10,482 nt of DNA, taken from contig JAEWBT010000015.1 of assembly GCA_023391015.1 (NCBI GenBank), forward strand, positions 1 to 10,482, given 5' to 3'. A program made the position numbers and the translations under genes. Position 1 is the first letter of the stretch. Every line of letters begins with the position of its first letter. The DNA comes from Bacteroidota bacterium. Lineage in GTDB: Bacteria > Bacteroidota > Bacteroidia > Chitinophagales > Chitinophagaceae. Shown here piece after piece: positions 1 through 5,941 of the stretch. The notes beneath the pieces were generated by a model, which saw only the letters and a list, made by a program, of their open reading frames with translations, did not search any database and was not told the DNA's origin.

Positions 1-28
1 CCCCTGAAATTGTTTTAGAAAAGTAATT

Positions 29-91
29 CCGCCGTGGTCGTTTTTTCACAGAAAACACGAGGCTGCGGCGGTTCTTTTCATTTCTTTTTTT
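29..91 (+). other. Nested hairpin followed by a T-rich tract upstream of parE
   Basis: CCGCCG (29-34) can pair with CGGCGG (66-71). Inside it, TCGTTTTTTC (38-47) pairs with GAAAACACGA (51-60) with one mismatch, around an ACA loop. A pyrimidine-rich tract, 72-91, follows. This could be the terminator of a gene left of the window or a structured parE leader. The structure spans the GTG at 34, one reason not to begin parE there. Seen in sequence; the role is inferred. Confidence 0.35.
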
Positions 92-105
92 GTGTAAGAA
101 CTTTG
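76..105 (+). promoter_or_regulatory. Possible parE promoter
   Basis: TTTC (76-79), an 18-base gap, then GAACTTTG (98-105) resembles the Bacteroidota pattern TTTG-N17-23-TAnnTTTG with one mismatch in each box. It would give a leader of roughly 25 bases before the ATG at 139. The match is imperfect and the region is T-rich, so this is tentative. Confidence 0.28.
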
Positions 106-138
106 GCAAAATCAACGACTTTAAGACGACCTAAAAAA

Positions 139-2046
139 ATGGTGACCGACCCGCAGCAAGACCCGAACGTATCGGCTTACAACGAAGACAGCATCCGCTC
201 CCTCGACTGGCGCGAACACATCCGCCTCCGCCCCGGTATGTACATCGGCAAACTGGGCGACGGCTCCAGCATGGACGACGGCATTTACATCCTGCTCAAA
301 GAAGTGGTGGACAACTCGATCGACGAGTACACCATGGGCTTTGGTAAAAAAGTGGAAGTACGCATCGCCGACGGCGCGGTGAGCGTGCGTGACTACGGCC
401 GCGGCATTCCGCTCGGCAAAGTGGTGGATGTGGTGAGCAAGATCAACACCGGCGCGAAATACGACTCCAAAGCGTTTCAGAAAAGCGTGGGATTGAACGG
501 TGTGGGAACCAAAGCGGTGAACGCCTTGTCTAACCGCTTTGTGGTTTCGGCCTACCGCGACGGACGGGTAAAAACTGCTGAATTTGAGCGCGGCGTGCTG
601 GTGAAAGAACACCGCGAAAAAGACACCGACGAGCCGAACGGAACCCGCATGGAATTTATTCCCGACGACACAGTGTTCCGGCACTACAAGTTTATCCCCG
701 ATTATGTGGAGAACCAGATTTGGAACTACTGTTTCCTGAATGCGGGGCTGAACATCAACTTCAACGGCAAAAACTACGTTTCGCGCAACGGCCTGCTCGA
801 CCTGCTGCAAAAACGCACCGACCCCGACGCGCTCCGCTACCCGATCATCCACCTCAAAGGCGAAGACATTGAAATTGCCCTCAGCCACAGCGGCGGCTAC
901 GGGGAAGAGATTTATTCGTTTGTAAACGGGCAGCACACCACGCAGGGCGGCACCCACCAGGGCGCATTCCGGGAAGCGTTTGTGAAGGTCATCCGCGACT
1001 TTTTTAAGAAAGACTACGATGCGTCGGACATCCGGCAAAGCATTGTGGCGGCGGTGAGCGTGCGGGTGCAGGAGCCGGTTTTTGAAAGCCAGACCAAAAC
1101 CAAACTGGGCTCGCAGTACGTTTGGGAAGGCGGTCCGAGCATGAAGTCGTTTGTGCTGGATTTTCTGGCCAAAGAGCTGGATAATTTTCTCCACAAAAAT
1201 GCCGCCGTGGCCGAAGCGCTCAAAAAGCGCATCGAGCAGAGCGAGCGCGAGCGGAAAGAGCTGAGCGGCATCCGGAAGCTGGCCAACGAACGGGCCAAAA
1301 AAGCCAACCTCCACAACAAAAAGCTGCGCGACTGCCGCATCCACCTCAACGAAGACAGCCCGGCCAAGAACAAGGAAGAATATTACGAAAAGCAACAGGA
1401 AACCACGCTGTTCATTACCGAGGGCGATTCGGCGAGCGGATCCATCACCAAAAGCCGGAACGTAGAAACGCAGGCCGTTTTTTCGCTTCGTGGAAAACCG
1501 CTCAACAGCTATGGACTGACCAAAAAAGTGGTGTATGAAAACGAGGAGTTTAACCTCCTGCAACACGCGCTTAATATTGAGGAAAGCCTCGACAACCTGC
1601 GCTACAACAACATTGTGATTGCTACTGATGCCGACGTGGACGGGATGCACATCCGCCTGCTGGCGATGACGTTCTTTCTGCAATTCTTCCCCGATCTGGT
1701 GCGCAACGGCCACGTGTACATTCTGGAAACGCCCTTGTTCCGGGTGCGCAACAAGCAGAAAACCATTTACTGCTACAGCGATCTGGAACGGCAGAAAGCG
1801 ATTAAAGAGCTGGGCGGCAAACCGGAAATCACCCGCTTTAAAGGTTTGGGGGAAATCTCGCCGGATGAGTTCTCCTTGTTTATCGGCGCGGAGATGCGCA
1901 AAGAGCCGGTTTTGCTCGGCGGCGAGGTGCAGATTCAGAAAATCCTGGAATACTACATGGGCAAAAACACGCCCGACCGGCAGCGGCATATCATCGAGAA
2001 TCTGCGGGTAGAAAAAGATTTGCCGGAGTTGATGGCAGAAGGATAA
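139..2046 (+). CDS. parE: DNA topoisomerase IV subunit B (ParE)
   Basis: ATPase subunit of the type IIA topoisomerase that decatenates daughter chromosomes with ParC. The 635-residue protein begins at ATG 139. The frame is open upstream to a GTG at 34, but those 35 codons are not ParE-like and cover a hairpin, while the family N-terminus starts shortly before LRPGMYIG (30-37). The GHKL ATPase shows E55 and N59 in EVVDNSIDE, D85 in DYGRGIP, and GLNGVGTKAVNALS (118-131). The transducer domain follows. The TOPRIM domain shows E428 in TEGDSASG and D497, D499 and D501 in DADVDG. RFKGLGEI (566-573) is conserved. ParE is preferred to GyrB because of the short length, about 635 residues rather than 640-800, and the KLRDCRIHLN linker. 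No parC follows directly; the next gene is an unrelated membrane protein. The frame is intact. ParE versus GyrB is inferred from motifs. Confidence 0.93.
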   Translation: MVTDPQQDPNVSAYNEDSIRSLDWREHIRLRPGMYIGKLGDGSSMDDGIYILLKEVVDNSIDEYTMGFGKKVEVRIADGAVSVRDYGRGIPLGKVVDVVSKINTGAKYDSKAFQKSVGLNGVGTKAVNALSNRFVVSAYRDGRVKTAEFERGVLVKEHREKDTDEPNGTRMEFIPDDTVFRHYKFIPDYVENQIWNYCFLNAGLNINFNGKNYVSRNGLLDLLQKRTDPDALRYPIIHLKGEDIEIALSHSGGYGEEIYSFVNGQHTTQGGTHQGAFREAFVKVIRDFFKKDYDASDIRQSIVAAVSVRVQEPVFESQTKTKLGSQYVWEGGPSMKSFVLDFLAKELDNFLHKNAAVAEALKKRIEQSERERKELSGIRKLANERAKKANLHNKKLRDCRIHLNEDSPAKNKEEYYEKQQETTLFITEGDSASGSITKSRNVETQAVFSLRGKPLNSYGLTKKVVYENEEFNLLQHALNIEESLDNLRYNNIVIATDADVDGMHIRLLAMTFFLQFFPDLVRNGHVYILETPLFRVRNKQKTIYCYSDLERQKAIKELGGKPEITRFKGLGEISPDEFSLFIGAEMRKEPVLLGGEVQIQKILEYYMGKNTPDRQRHIIENLRVEKDLPELMAEG

Positions 2047-2162
2047 GCGAGGGTGATAAAAAAGCCTGAAAGGGTGATTAAGGAAGTGTTGGCCCGGTAT
2101 TTTAACAGCCACAAACCGTAACCCTCTTTTTTCTCACACCCTTTTAATCCACGTTTCTTTTT

Positions 2163-2570
2163 ATGAAAAAGACTGCCACCCGCCTTACGATTGCCGCACT
2201 GAGCCTTTCCCTGTTTGCAGCGCCTGCACAAGCCGCTTTTGTACCCAAAGCTGCTCCTGCTGTAGAAGCGACCACGACCACCAGCACAGAGACTGTACTG
2301 AAAAACGCCGTACAGGACAGCTGGACGTCCCTTTCCCGCGCGGAGCGCAAAAGCCGCATTGCTTCGGCTAAAGATGCGCTGAAGAATATGAAGGACGCTT
2401 CCACCAATACCGTCCTCCTGGTGATTCTGGCGATCCTGCTGCCACCAGTAGCCGTATTGGTACACCAAGGCACTTTCAATACAAAAGTTTTGATTGCCCT
2501 GCTGCTGTGGTTGTTGTTCTACATCCCGGGCCTGATCTACGCATTGATTGTTATTTTCGGAAAAGGATAA
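2163..2570 (+). CDS. YqaE/Pmp3 family membrane protein with signal peptide
   Basis: A 135-residue protein. Residues 1-24 form a signal peptide: basic start MKKTATR, hydrophobic core, and an AQA cleavage site followed by AF. A Thr/Ala-rich linker (about 27-45) and a charged helix (about 50-80) follow. The Pmp3/UPF0057 domain holds two membrane helices: about 83-100 containing ILLPPVAVLV, and about 109-132 containing WLLFYIPGLIYALIVIF. In the family the PP and PG(L/I)I(Y/H)A motifs are hallmarks, and the plain proteins are only about 50-60 residues, so this is an extended version. Family members in yeast, plants and bacteria relate to membrane potential and salt or stress tolerance; a biochemical role here is unknown. 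The gene lies 116 bp after parE and has its own terminator. No Shine-Dalgarno sequence is visible. Confidence 0.85.
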   Translation: MKKTATRLTIAALSLSLFAAPAQAAFVPKAAPAVEATTTTSTETVLKNAVQDSWTSLSRAERKSRIASAKDALKNMKDASTNTVLLVILAILLPPVAVLVHQGTFNTKVLIALLLWLLFYIPGLIYALIVIFGKG

Positions 2571-2592
2571 TCCTTTTTTCCGGAAACGATAG

Positions 2593-2623
2593 AAAGCTGC
2601 AACCCGGTGTTGCAGCTTTTTTT
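2593..2623 (+). terminator. Rho-independent terminator after the YqaE-like gene
   Basis: AAAGCTGCAAC (2593-2603) pairs perfectly with GTTGCAGCTTT (2609-2619) around a 5-base loop, and the T run continues to 2623. It lies 22 bp past the stop at 2570. Nothing converges on it, so it probably ends the YqaE-like transcript and isolates the lipoprotein gene downstream. Confidence 0.85.
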
Positions 2624-2669
2624 ATGTTTTTCCATACCGAATGGTCTATTCTGCCCTATATTAGCAGCA

Positions 2670-3641
2670 ATGTTTCATATCCGGACCATCGCTCCCGCGC
2701 TGCTGCTTTTGGCAGGCGTGTCGGCTTGTACCAAGAACGAGCCGAACCCGAAAAATCTTCCTGATACCGGCACTTACACCACCCTTCCGGCAACGCTGAA
2801 GGCTTTTGCTGCACCGGTAACGGTGGTGAATGTGGACGCCGACAGCGGCGGCTCCTATAAGCTTCCGGACGGCATCCGGTTCCTAATTCCCAAATATGCC
2901 TTCCGCACCCCTGTCGGCGACACGGTGCACGGCACGGTGCAGGTAACAGTTGGCCAATATACTGACCGCAGTGAGATGATTTACAGCAACGTGCTCACCG
3001 ATAACACCGATACTTCAGCTACAACGTCGCTGAACAGCGCCGGTGCATTCCTGTTCGTGCCTACACAAAAAGGATTGGGTTTGGAAATCCACCGCGCCGC
3101 CGGCATCAATCCGCTGGTTGCTTATCTGCCGCAGAAAAACCTGCTGACGGCCAACCCAGCCATGCCAACAGCCAAAAGCTATCTGGGCTATAAAAATCCC
3201 AACCTTATTGGTGAGGTAACCTGGGTGCCCAATCCACGCAATCTGGCCGTTTCAGCCCCTGATTTCGACACGCTGGCGTATGCTTTCGACACCGTCGGCT
3301 ACCATCAGGCAGCGATTTCCTATAATTACTTCACCGGCTCTGCCACGGTGCGCTTTTCAATGAGCGGTGTCGATGGGCTGGATGCAGCGAACTCTTTCCT
3401 GTATCTATTGCCCAAGGGCATCCGGTCGGTTGTTGATTTAGGCAGTGCGTCTTGGTTGCGCAATCGTACCTATACGGTTACGGATAAAGCGGAGGCCACA
3501 CTGGTAGGCGTGGCTGTTGTAAAAGGACGGTTTTACGGTGGCACCAGCGCTGTAAAGTTCGAAAATGGCCGGTCTTATGGCGTTGGACTGCGCGAGCAGG
3601 CACCGGATAGCTTTAAGGTTCAGGTACAGCGCGTGTATTAA
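2670..3641 (+). CDS. Putative surface lipoprotein with ZU5-like beta-sandwich
   Basis: A 323-residue protein from ATG 2670. The frame is open to 2607, but the upstream codons cross the preceding terminator, while ATG 2670 directly opens a lipoprotein signal: MFHIRT, hydrophobic 9-16, then VSAC with Cys20 as the lipidation site. Residues 60-95 read GGSYKLPDG, FLIPKYAF, then GDTVHGTVQVTV. This resembles the repeated GG..-P.G-..IPA.AF-..G..V.G.V.V pattern of Bacteroidota ZU5-like beta-sandwich lipoproteins. The rest is beta-rich with no catalytic motif seen and no transmembrane segment. Its substrate or partner is unknown. The gene is monocistronic between two terminators. The lipoprotein call rests on the visible signal; the fold is an inference from motif style. 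Confidence 0.72.
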   Translation: MFHIRTIAPALLLLAGVSACTKNEPNPKNLPDTGTYTTLPATLKAFAAPVTVVNVDADSGGSYKLPDGIRFLIPKYAFRTPVGDTVHGTVQVTVGQYTDRSEMIYSNVLTDNTDTSATTSLNSAGAFLFVPTQKGLGLEIHRAAGINPLVAYLPQKNLLTANPAMPTAKSYLGYKNPNLIGEVTWVPNPRNLAVSAPDFDTLAYAFDTVGYHQAAISYNYFTGSATVRFSMSGVDGLDAANSFLYLLPKGIRSVVDLGSASWLRNRTYTVTDKAEATLVGVAVVKGRFYGGTSAVKFENGRSYGVGLREQAPDSFKVQVQRVY

Positions 3642-3664
3642 TTTCCGGAAGTATAGGCTTTTCT

Positions 3665-3709
3665 AAAAAAGAAGCGTCAGGAAAATGATTTTCCTGACGC
3701 TTCTTTTTT
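3665..3709. terminator. Bidirectional terminator, 21-bp perfect stem
   Basis: Bases 3665-3685 and 3689-3709 are exact reverse complements around a 3-base loop. The outer six pairs are A:T, so either strand yields a GC-rich stem ending in six U. It sits between the convergent lipoprotein gene (+) and csbD-like gene (-) and can end both. Confidence 0.92.
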
Positions 3710-3730
3710 GGGGTTTTTGGAAAGAAGAGA

Positions 3731-3919
3731 TTATCCGAGGGAACGAATCCAATCTACTACTTCATCTTTGGTTTTACCAAGCTTTTGTTGCAGGCGGCCC
3801 AGGAACTCATCATCTTTGCCTTCTTCGCGTACCAGATCGTCGTCGGTCAGGTCGCCATAGGCTTGTTTCATTTTACCTTTCATTTCGTTCCAGTCGCCTT
3901 TAAATTCCAGTTTGTCCAT
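3731..3919 (-). CDS. CsbD family stress-response protein
   Basis: A 62-residue, highly charged, soluble protein. It opens with MDKLEFKGDWNEMKGKMKQ, has a middle AYGDLTDDD, and ends with KTKDEVVDWIRSLG. W10, the KGxxKQAYGDLTDDDL core and the acidic/basic helix repeats are typical of CsbD (YjbJ-like) proteins, which are usually 60-70 residues and induced by general stress. Their molecular function is not established. The frame is complete, and the ATG at 3919 is the only sensible start. The gene converges on the lipoprotein gene across a shared terminator. The upstream side holds a 9-bp inverted repeat that may control it. Confidence 0.88.
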   Translation of the reverse strand: MDKLEFKGDWNEMKGKMKQAYGDLTDDDLVREEGKDDEFLGRLQQKLGKTKDEVVDWIRSLG

Positions 3920-3935
3920 AACTGCTGTGTTTTTT

Positions 3936-3964
3936 ATGGGTTATAAGATGGGAGAATAACCCAT
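3936..3964. promoter_or_regulatory. Inverted repeat upstream of csbD: operator or leader hairpin
   Basis: ATGGGTTAT (3936-3944) and ATAACCCAT (3956-3964) are exact reverse complements 11 bases apart, so the half-site centres are 20 bp apart, about two helix turns. It begins 17 bp upstream of the csbD-like start. The spacing suits a dimeric regulator, but it could equally fold as a hairpin in the mRNA leader. Confidence 0.4.
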
Positions 3965-3984
3965 GATTTGAAACAATCGTGCCA

Positions 3985-4137
3985 GAGGGACCTGCATCCA
4001 CCTGCTATCTCTTACCATAGCATTCTTCCATCAAGCAGGCAGAACCAATCAGCAAAACTTTTCCGGGAATTTTGACAGTTACCACCGCGATCGGTTGGCA
4101 GCTCCAGGTCCAAACTTTTGATTGAAATAGTCTGACA
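3985..4137. other. Gene-free stretch with nested inverted repeats
   Basis: No convincing ORF lies between the csbD regulatory region and the cold-shock terminator. GGACCTG (3988-3994) can pair with CAGGTCC (4105-4111). Inside that pair are CCTGCT/AGCAGG (4001-4006 / 4034-4039) and a bulged hairpin at 4082-4098 with a CGAT loop. It may be a structured RNA or chance pairing; I do not recognise an RNA family. Confidence 0.2.
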
Positions 4138-4175
4138 AAAAGAGCCTGCTTTCTATTAGGAAAGCAGGCTCTTTT
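4138..4175 (-). terminator. Rho-independent terminator of the cold-shock gene
   Basis: Bases 4138-4153 and 4160-4175 form a perfect 16-bp stem with a 6-base loop. Read on the minus strand it ends in five U, 24 bp after the cold-shock stop codon. On the plus strand it would also end in four U, so it could end a plus-strand transcript from the gene-free stretch at its left. Confidence 0.87.
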
Positions 4176-4198
4176 AAAGTAGTTGAAAGCGTATAGGT

Positions 4199-4462
4199 TT
4201 ATGCCTCCATATCGTTATCGTCGGATTGTGGGGCTTCGTTAGCAGGTTTAGCAGCCATGCGCTTTACGTTTGTGGCACGTGGGCCCTTAGCGTCTTCTAC
4301 AATGTCGAAGCTTACTTTGTCACCGCGCTTCAGGGTTTTGAAGCCGTCCATCTGGATTACAGAATGGTGCACGAAAACGTCTTTGCTGCCATCATCTGGA
4401 CGGATAAAGCCAAAGCCTTTGTCGTCCTTAAAAAACTCTACGGTACCGGTAAGTTGTTCCAT
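4199..4462 (-). CDS. Cold-shock domain protein (CspA family)
   Basis: An 87-residue single OB-fold protein that binds single-stranded RNA or DNA and acts as an RNA chaperone. RNP1 is KGFGFI (15-20) and RNP2 is VFVHHS (29-34). The aromatic F10, F17, F19, F30 and H32/H33 surface of the family is present, as is GPRATNV (60-66). The domain ends near residue 70, and a tail of about 17 residues, rich in Ala, Asp and Glu, extends beyond the usual length of about 65-70. Such tails are common in Bacteroidota members. The gene is monocistronic with its own terminator. Cold induction is not shown by the sequence; no long conserved leader element was recognised. Confidence 0.95.
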   Translation of the reverse strand: MEQLTGTVEFFKDDKGFGFIRPDDGSKDVFVHHSVIQMDGFKTLKRGDKVSFDIVEDAKGPRATNVKRMAAKPANEAPQSDDNDMEA

Positions 4463-4504
4463 CGGGGTTCTGAATTAAAGGGGAAGGGGTTTTGAAAATC
4501 AGGG

Positions 4505-4537
4505 TAAATGTATAAAATACTATTGAAAAAGGGCGAA
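4505..4537 (-). promoter_or_regulatory. Possible cold-shock gene promoter
   Basis: On the minus strand TTCG (4534-4537), a 21-base gap, then TACATTTA (4505-4512) resembles TTTG-N17-23-TAnnTTTG with one mismatch in each box. The expected transcript start is near 4498, about 35 bases upstream of the ATG at 4462. Confidence 0.33.
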
Positions 4538-4574
4538 GTGTATTTGCAGAAACCCTAAAAATCTCTTCGTAAGA

Positions 4575-4940
4575 TTATTCTTTTGGAGTTCTTTTGACAA
4601 TCAGACACCATCCTTCCTCTAAAGGCAGCCACCCAAATTCATACACAAAAGAGTATTGCTGCCCTTTTTTATTCTGGTACGTGTGGGTGTGAAAAGAAAA
4701 ATCAAAGCCGGCTGCAAGCAACTTTTGGCGTGGCACTTTTGCCATTTCTTCACCTTCTTTAATAACACTTTCCAGGATGCGCCGGTTGCGCCGCAGGGTA
4801 TTGTTTACGTTGCGCACATAATTGTTGGCATCTGCATTTTGCCGGTTATTAAAAGCGTTACGGCAATAATCATCACAAAACTTTTGGTCAGACCGCCCTT
4901 TGAGCGGTTTTTCGCACTGGCGGCAAGAGCGGGTTTCCAT
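4575..4940 (-). CDS. Small zinc-finger protein of unknown function
   Basis: A 121-residue protein taken from the ATG at 4940. The frame continues to 5003, but METRSCRQCEKPLKGRSDQKF is where similarity to the usual zinc-ribbon start begins, and the upstream codons cross a TTCCGGAA palindrome. Four cysteines, C6, C9, C22 and C26 (CxxC-12-CxxxC), should bind one zinc. Residues 27-65 are basic, Asn/Arg-rich and helical, which suggests nucleic-acid contact. Residues 77-118 look beta-rich, including FSFHTHTYQN and YEFGWLPLEEGWCLIV. I recall the CxxC and KGRSDxKFC style from uncharacterised Bacteroidota proteins, but know no function. It neighbours the cold-shock gene on the same strand, 112 bp upstream of it. 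Confidence 0.75.
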   Translation of the reverse strand: METRSCRQCEKPLKGRSDQKFCDDYCRNAFNNRQNADANNYVRNVNNTLRRNRRILESVIKEGEEMAKVPRQKLLAAGFDFSFHTHTYQNKKGQQYSFVYEFGWLPLEEGWCLIVKRTPKE

Positions 4941-5010
4941 AACGGCAGGATTGGTTAAAAAAGCTTTTGGGAGTAACGGATTTCCGGAAATAAGATCTTG
5001 CACTGGAAAG

Positions 5011-5039
5011 GAAATGTACTATTCAACAGACTCCTCAAG
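5011..5039 (-). promoter_or_regulatory. Possible promoter of the zinc-finger gene
   Basis: On the minus strand CTTG (5036-5039), a 17-base gap, then TACATTTC (5011-5018) matches the Bacteroidota pattern with one mismatch in each box. The leader to the ATG at 4940 would be about 64 bases. Confidence 0.27.
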
Positions 5040-5292
5040 GTAAGAAAGTTCGTAAACAAGAGCACGATTTCCGGAAAGCAGCCGCCATTCGCTCAACAGA
5101 GTATTCGTTTTGTGTGCCTTTGCAAACCTTTATTTCTGGAAAAAAGCGGTTTTAAAAACAAACCCATTTTTACTTGAAAAGCGTTGAAAATTAAAGCGTT
5201 ACAACACCTTACTCGTTTCTTTTGCAGACGCCGCATCCGACTACAAACGCTTTCAATCATTTGCATCCGAGAGTAAACGAAAAACAACCGAC

Positions 5293-5319
5293 TTTGGTTT
5301 AGAGACCATCGCATCTTTG
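5293..5319 (+). promoter_or_regulatory. Possible ssb promoter
   Basis: TTTG (5293-5296) and CATCTTTG (5312-5319) resemble the -33 and -7 boxes, the -7 with one mismatch from TAnnTTTG. The 15-base gap is shorter than the usual 17-23. The leader would be about 85 bases and would contain a TTCCGGAA palindrome at 5328. Confidence 0.35.
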
Positions 5320-5410
5320 CCTTGCAGTTCCGGAAATAGAAACGGGTTCCTTTCGTTCCGGCCTGTACAAACCATTTCTATTAGACGAATCTTTTTAAAA
5401 CAGACGAACC

Positions 5411-5755
5411 ATGAACACCCTGAAGAACAAAGTCCAACTGATCGGCCGCCTCGGCGCTGCCCCCGAAGTCCGCACCCTGCAAAACGGCACTAAAGTAGCC
5501 CGGATGCGCCTCGCTACCAACGAATACAAGCGCGGTGCCAACGGCGAGAAAACCGAAATCACCCAGTGGCACACCCTTGTGGCCTGGGGCGGCGAAGCCG
5601 AAATTGCCGAAAAATACCTGCAAAAAGGTGCCGAAATCTTGGTGGAAGGCAAACTGCAATACCGCGACTACACCGACAAAGCTGGCGTGCAGCGGCAAAG
5701 CACCGAAATCGAAATCTCTCACCTGCTGATGCTCGACAAAAAAGCGGTGGCCTAA
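5411..5755 (+). CDS. ssb: Single-stranded DNA-binding protein, short form
   Basis: A 114-residue OB-fold SSB that coats single-stranded DNA in replication, recombination and repair. Visible family features are N-terminal MNTLKNKVQLIGRLG, VARMRLATNEY (29-39), TQWHTLVAWG (51-60) with W53 and H54, and YLQKGAEILVEGKLQYRDY (69-87). The protein stops straight after the last OB strand. It lacks both the Gly/Gln/Pro-rich linker and the acidic DDDIPF-type tip that recruits partner proteins, and most replicative SSBs are about 150-180 residues. It may therefore be a second, specialised SSB, as often found in Bacteroidota, but another copy cannot be seen here. The frame ends cleanly with no sign of a frameshift. 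It converges on nuoC across a shared terminator. Confidence 0.92.
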   Translation: MNTLKNKVQLIGRLGAAPEVRTLQNGTKVARMRLATNEYKRGANGEKTEITQWHTLVAWGGEAEIAEKYLQKGAEILVEGKLQYRDYTDKAGVQRQSTEIEISHLLMLDKKAVA

Positions 5756-5848
5756 GCCGGAATTTTCCGGAAAAGCAGCTCAAAATTCCGGAAAACAGGG
5801 CCGCTGCAGGAACCCACAGCTGGCCCTCTTTCCGGGTATTCAAAACAA

Positions 5849-5884
5849 AAAGCCTTTTCAGAAATCGGTTTCTGAAAAGGCTTT
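5849..5884. terminator. Bidirectional terminator between ssb and nuoC
   Basis: AAAGCCTTTTCAGAAA (5849-5864) and its exact complement (5869-5884) form a 16-bp stem with loop TCGG. On the minus strand the stem is followed by a long U-rich run (bases below 5849), making a strong nuoC-side terminator. On the plus strand the U run is short. Confidence 0.88.
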
Positions 5885-5941
5885 CTTAATGCTGGTTGCT
5901 GCTGAAAAATTTCCGGAAATCCGGGCGACAAAAGACGGGTT

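Larger units (their letters stand above)
4941..5410. other. 470-bp intergenic region between divergent zinc-finger gene and ssb
   Basis: No supported gene; a 73-codon minus-strand frame at 5093-5314 has no recognisable features. The stretch holds three TTCCGGAA palindromes (4982-4989, 5069-5076, 5328-5335), direct AAAGCGTT repeats (5178-5185, 5193-5200) with an inverted copy (5246-5253), and two GCATCCGA-n4-AAACG blocks exactly 30 bp apart (5233-5249, 5263-5279). A promoter-like TTTG-N18-TATTTCTG (5109-5138, plus strand) lies 272 bp before ssb. The region is A+T-rich compared with the genes. Confidence 0.6.

Noticed and set aside
34..138. N-terminal extension of parE from GTG 34
   Set aside because: The residues are unlike any ParE start and the DNA forms a hairpin and promoter-like boxes; ATG 139 fits the family.
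121..2112. 663-codon open frame antisense to parE
   Set aside because: It mirrors the parE coding sequence in a GC-rich codon setting, and its translation shows no recognisable domain, with low-complexity Phe/Val/His-rich runs. parE has full motifs in the other strand.
2047..2162. Terminator or attenuator between parE and the YqaE-like gene
   Set aside because: GGGTGA and ACCCT words could pair at long range, but no compact hairpin with a U run was found.
4941..5003. N-terminal extension of the zinc-finger protein from ATG 5003
   Set aside because: It is encoded over a TTCCGGAA palindrome and lies before the zinc-ribbon start; a candidate promoter would leave almost no leader.
5093..5314. 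73-codon minus-strand frame in the ssb upstream region
   Set aside because: No family motif or clear promoter, and it overlaps the repeat words and the likely ssb promoter.
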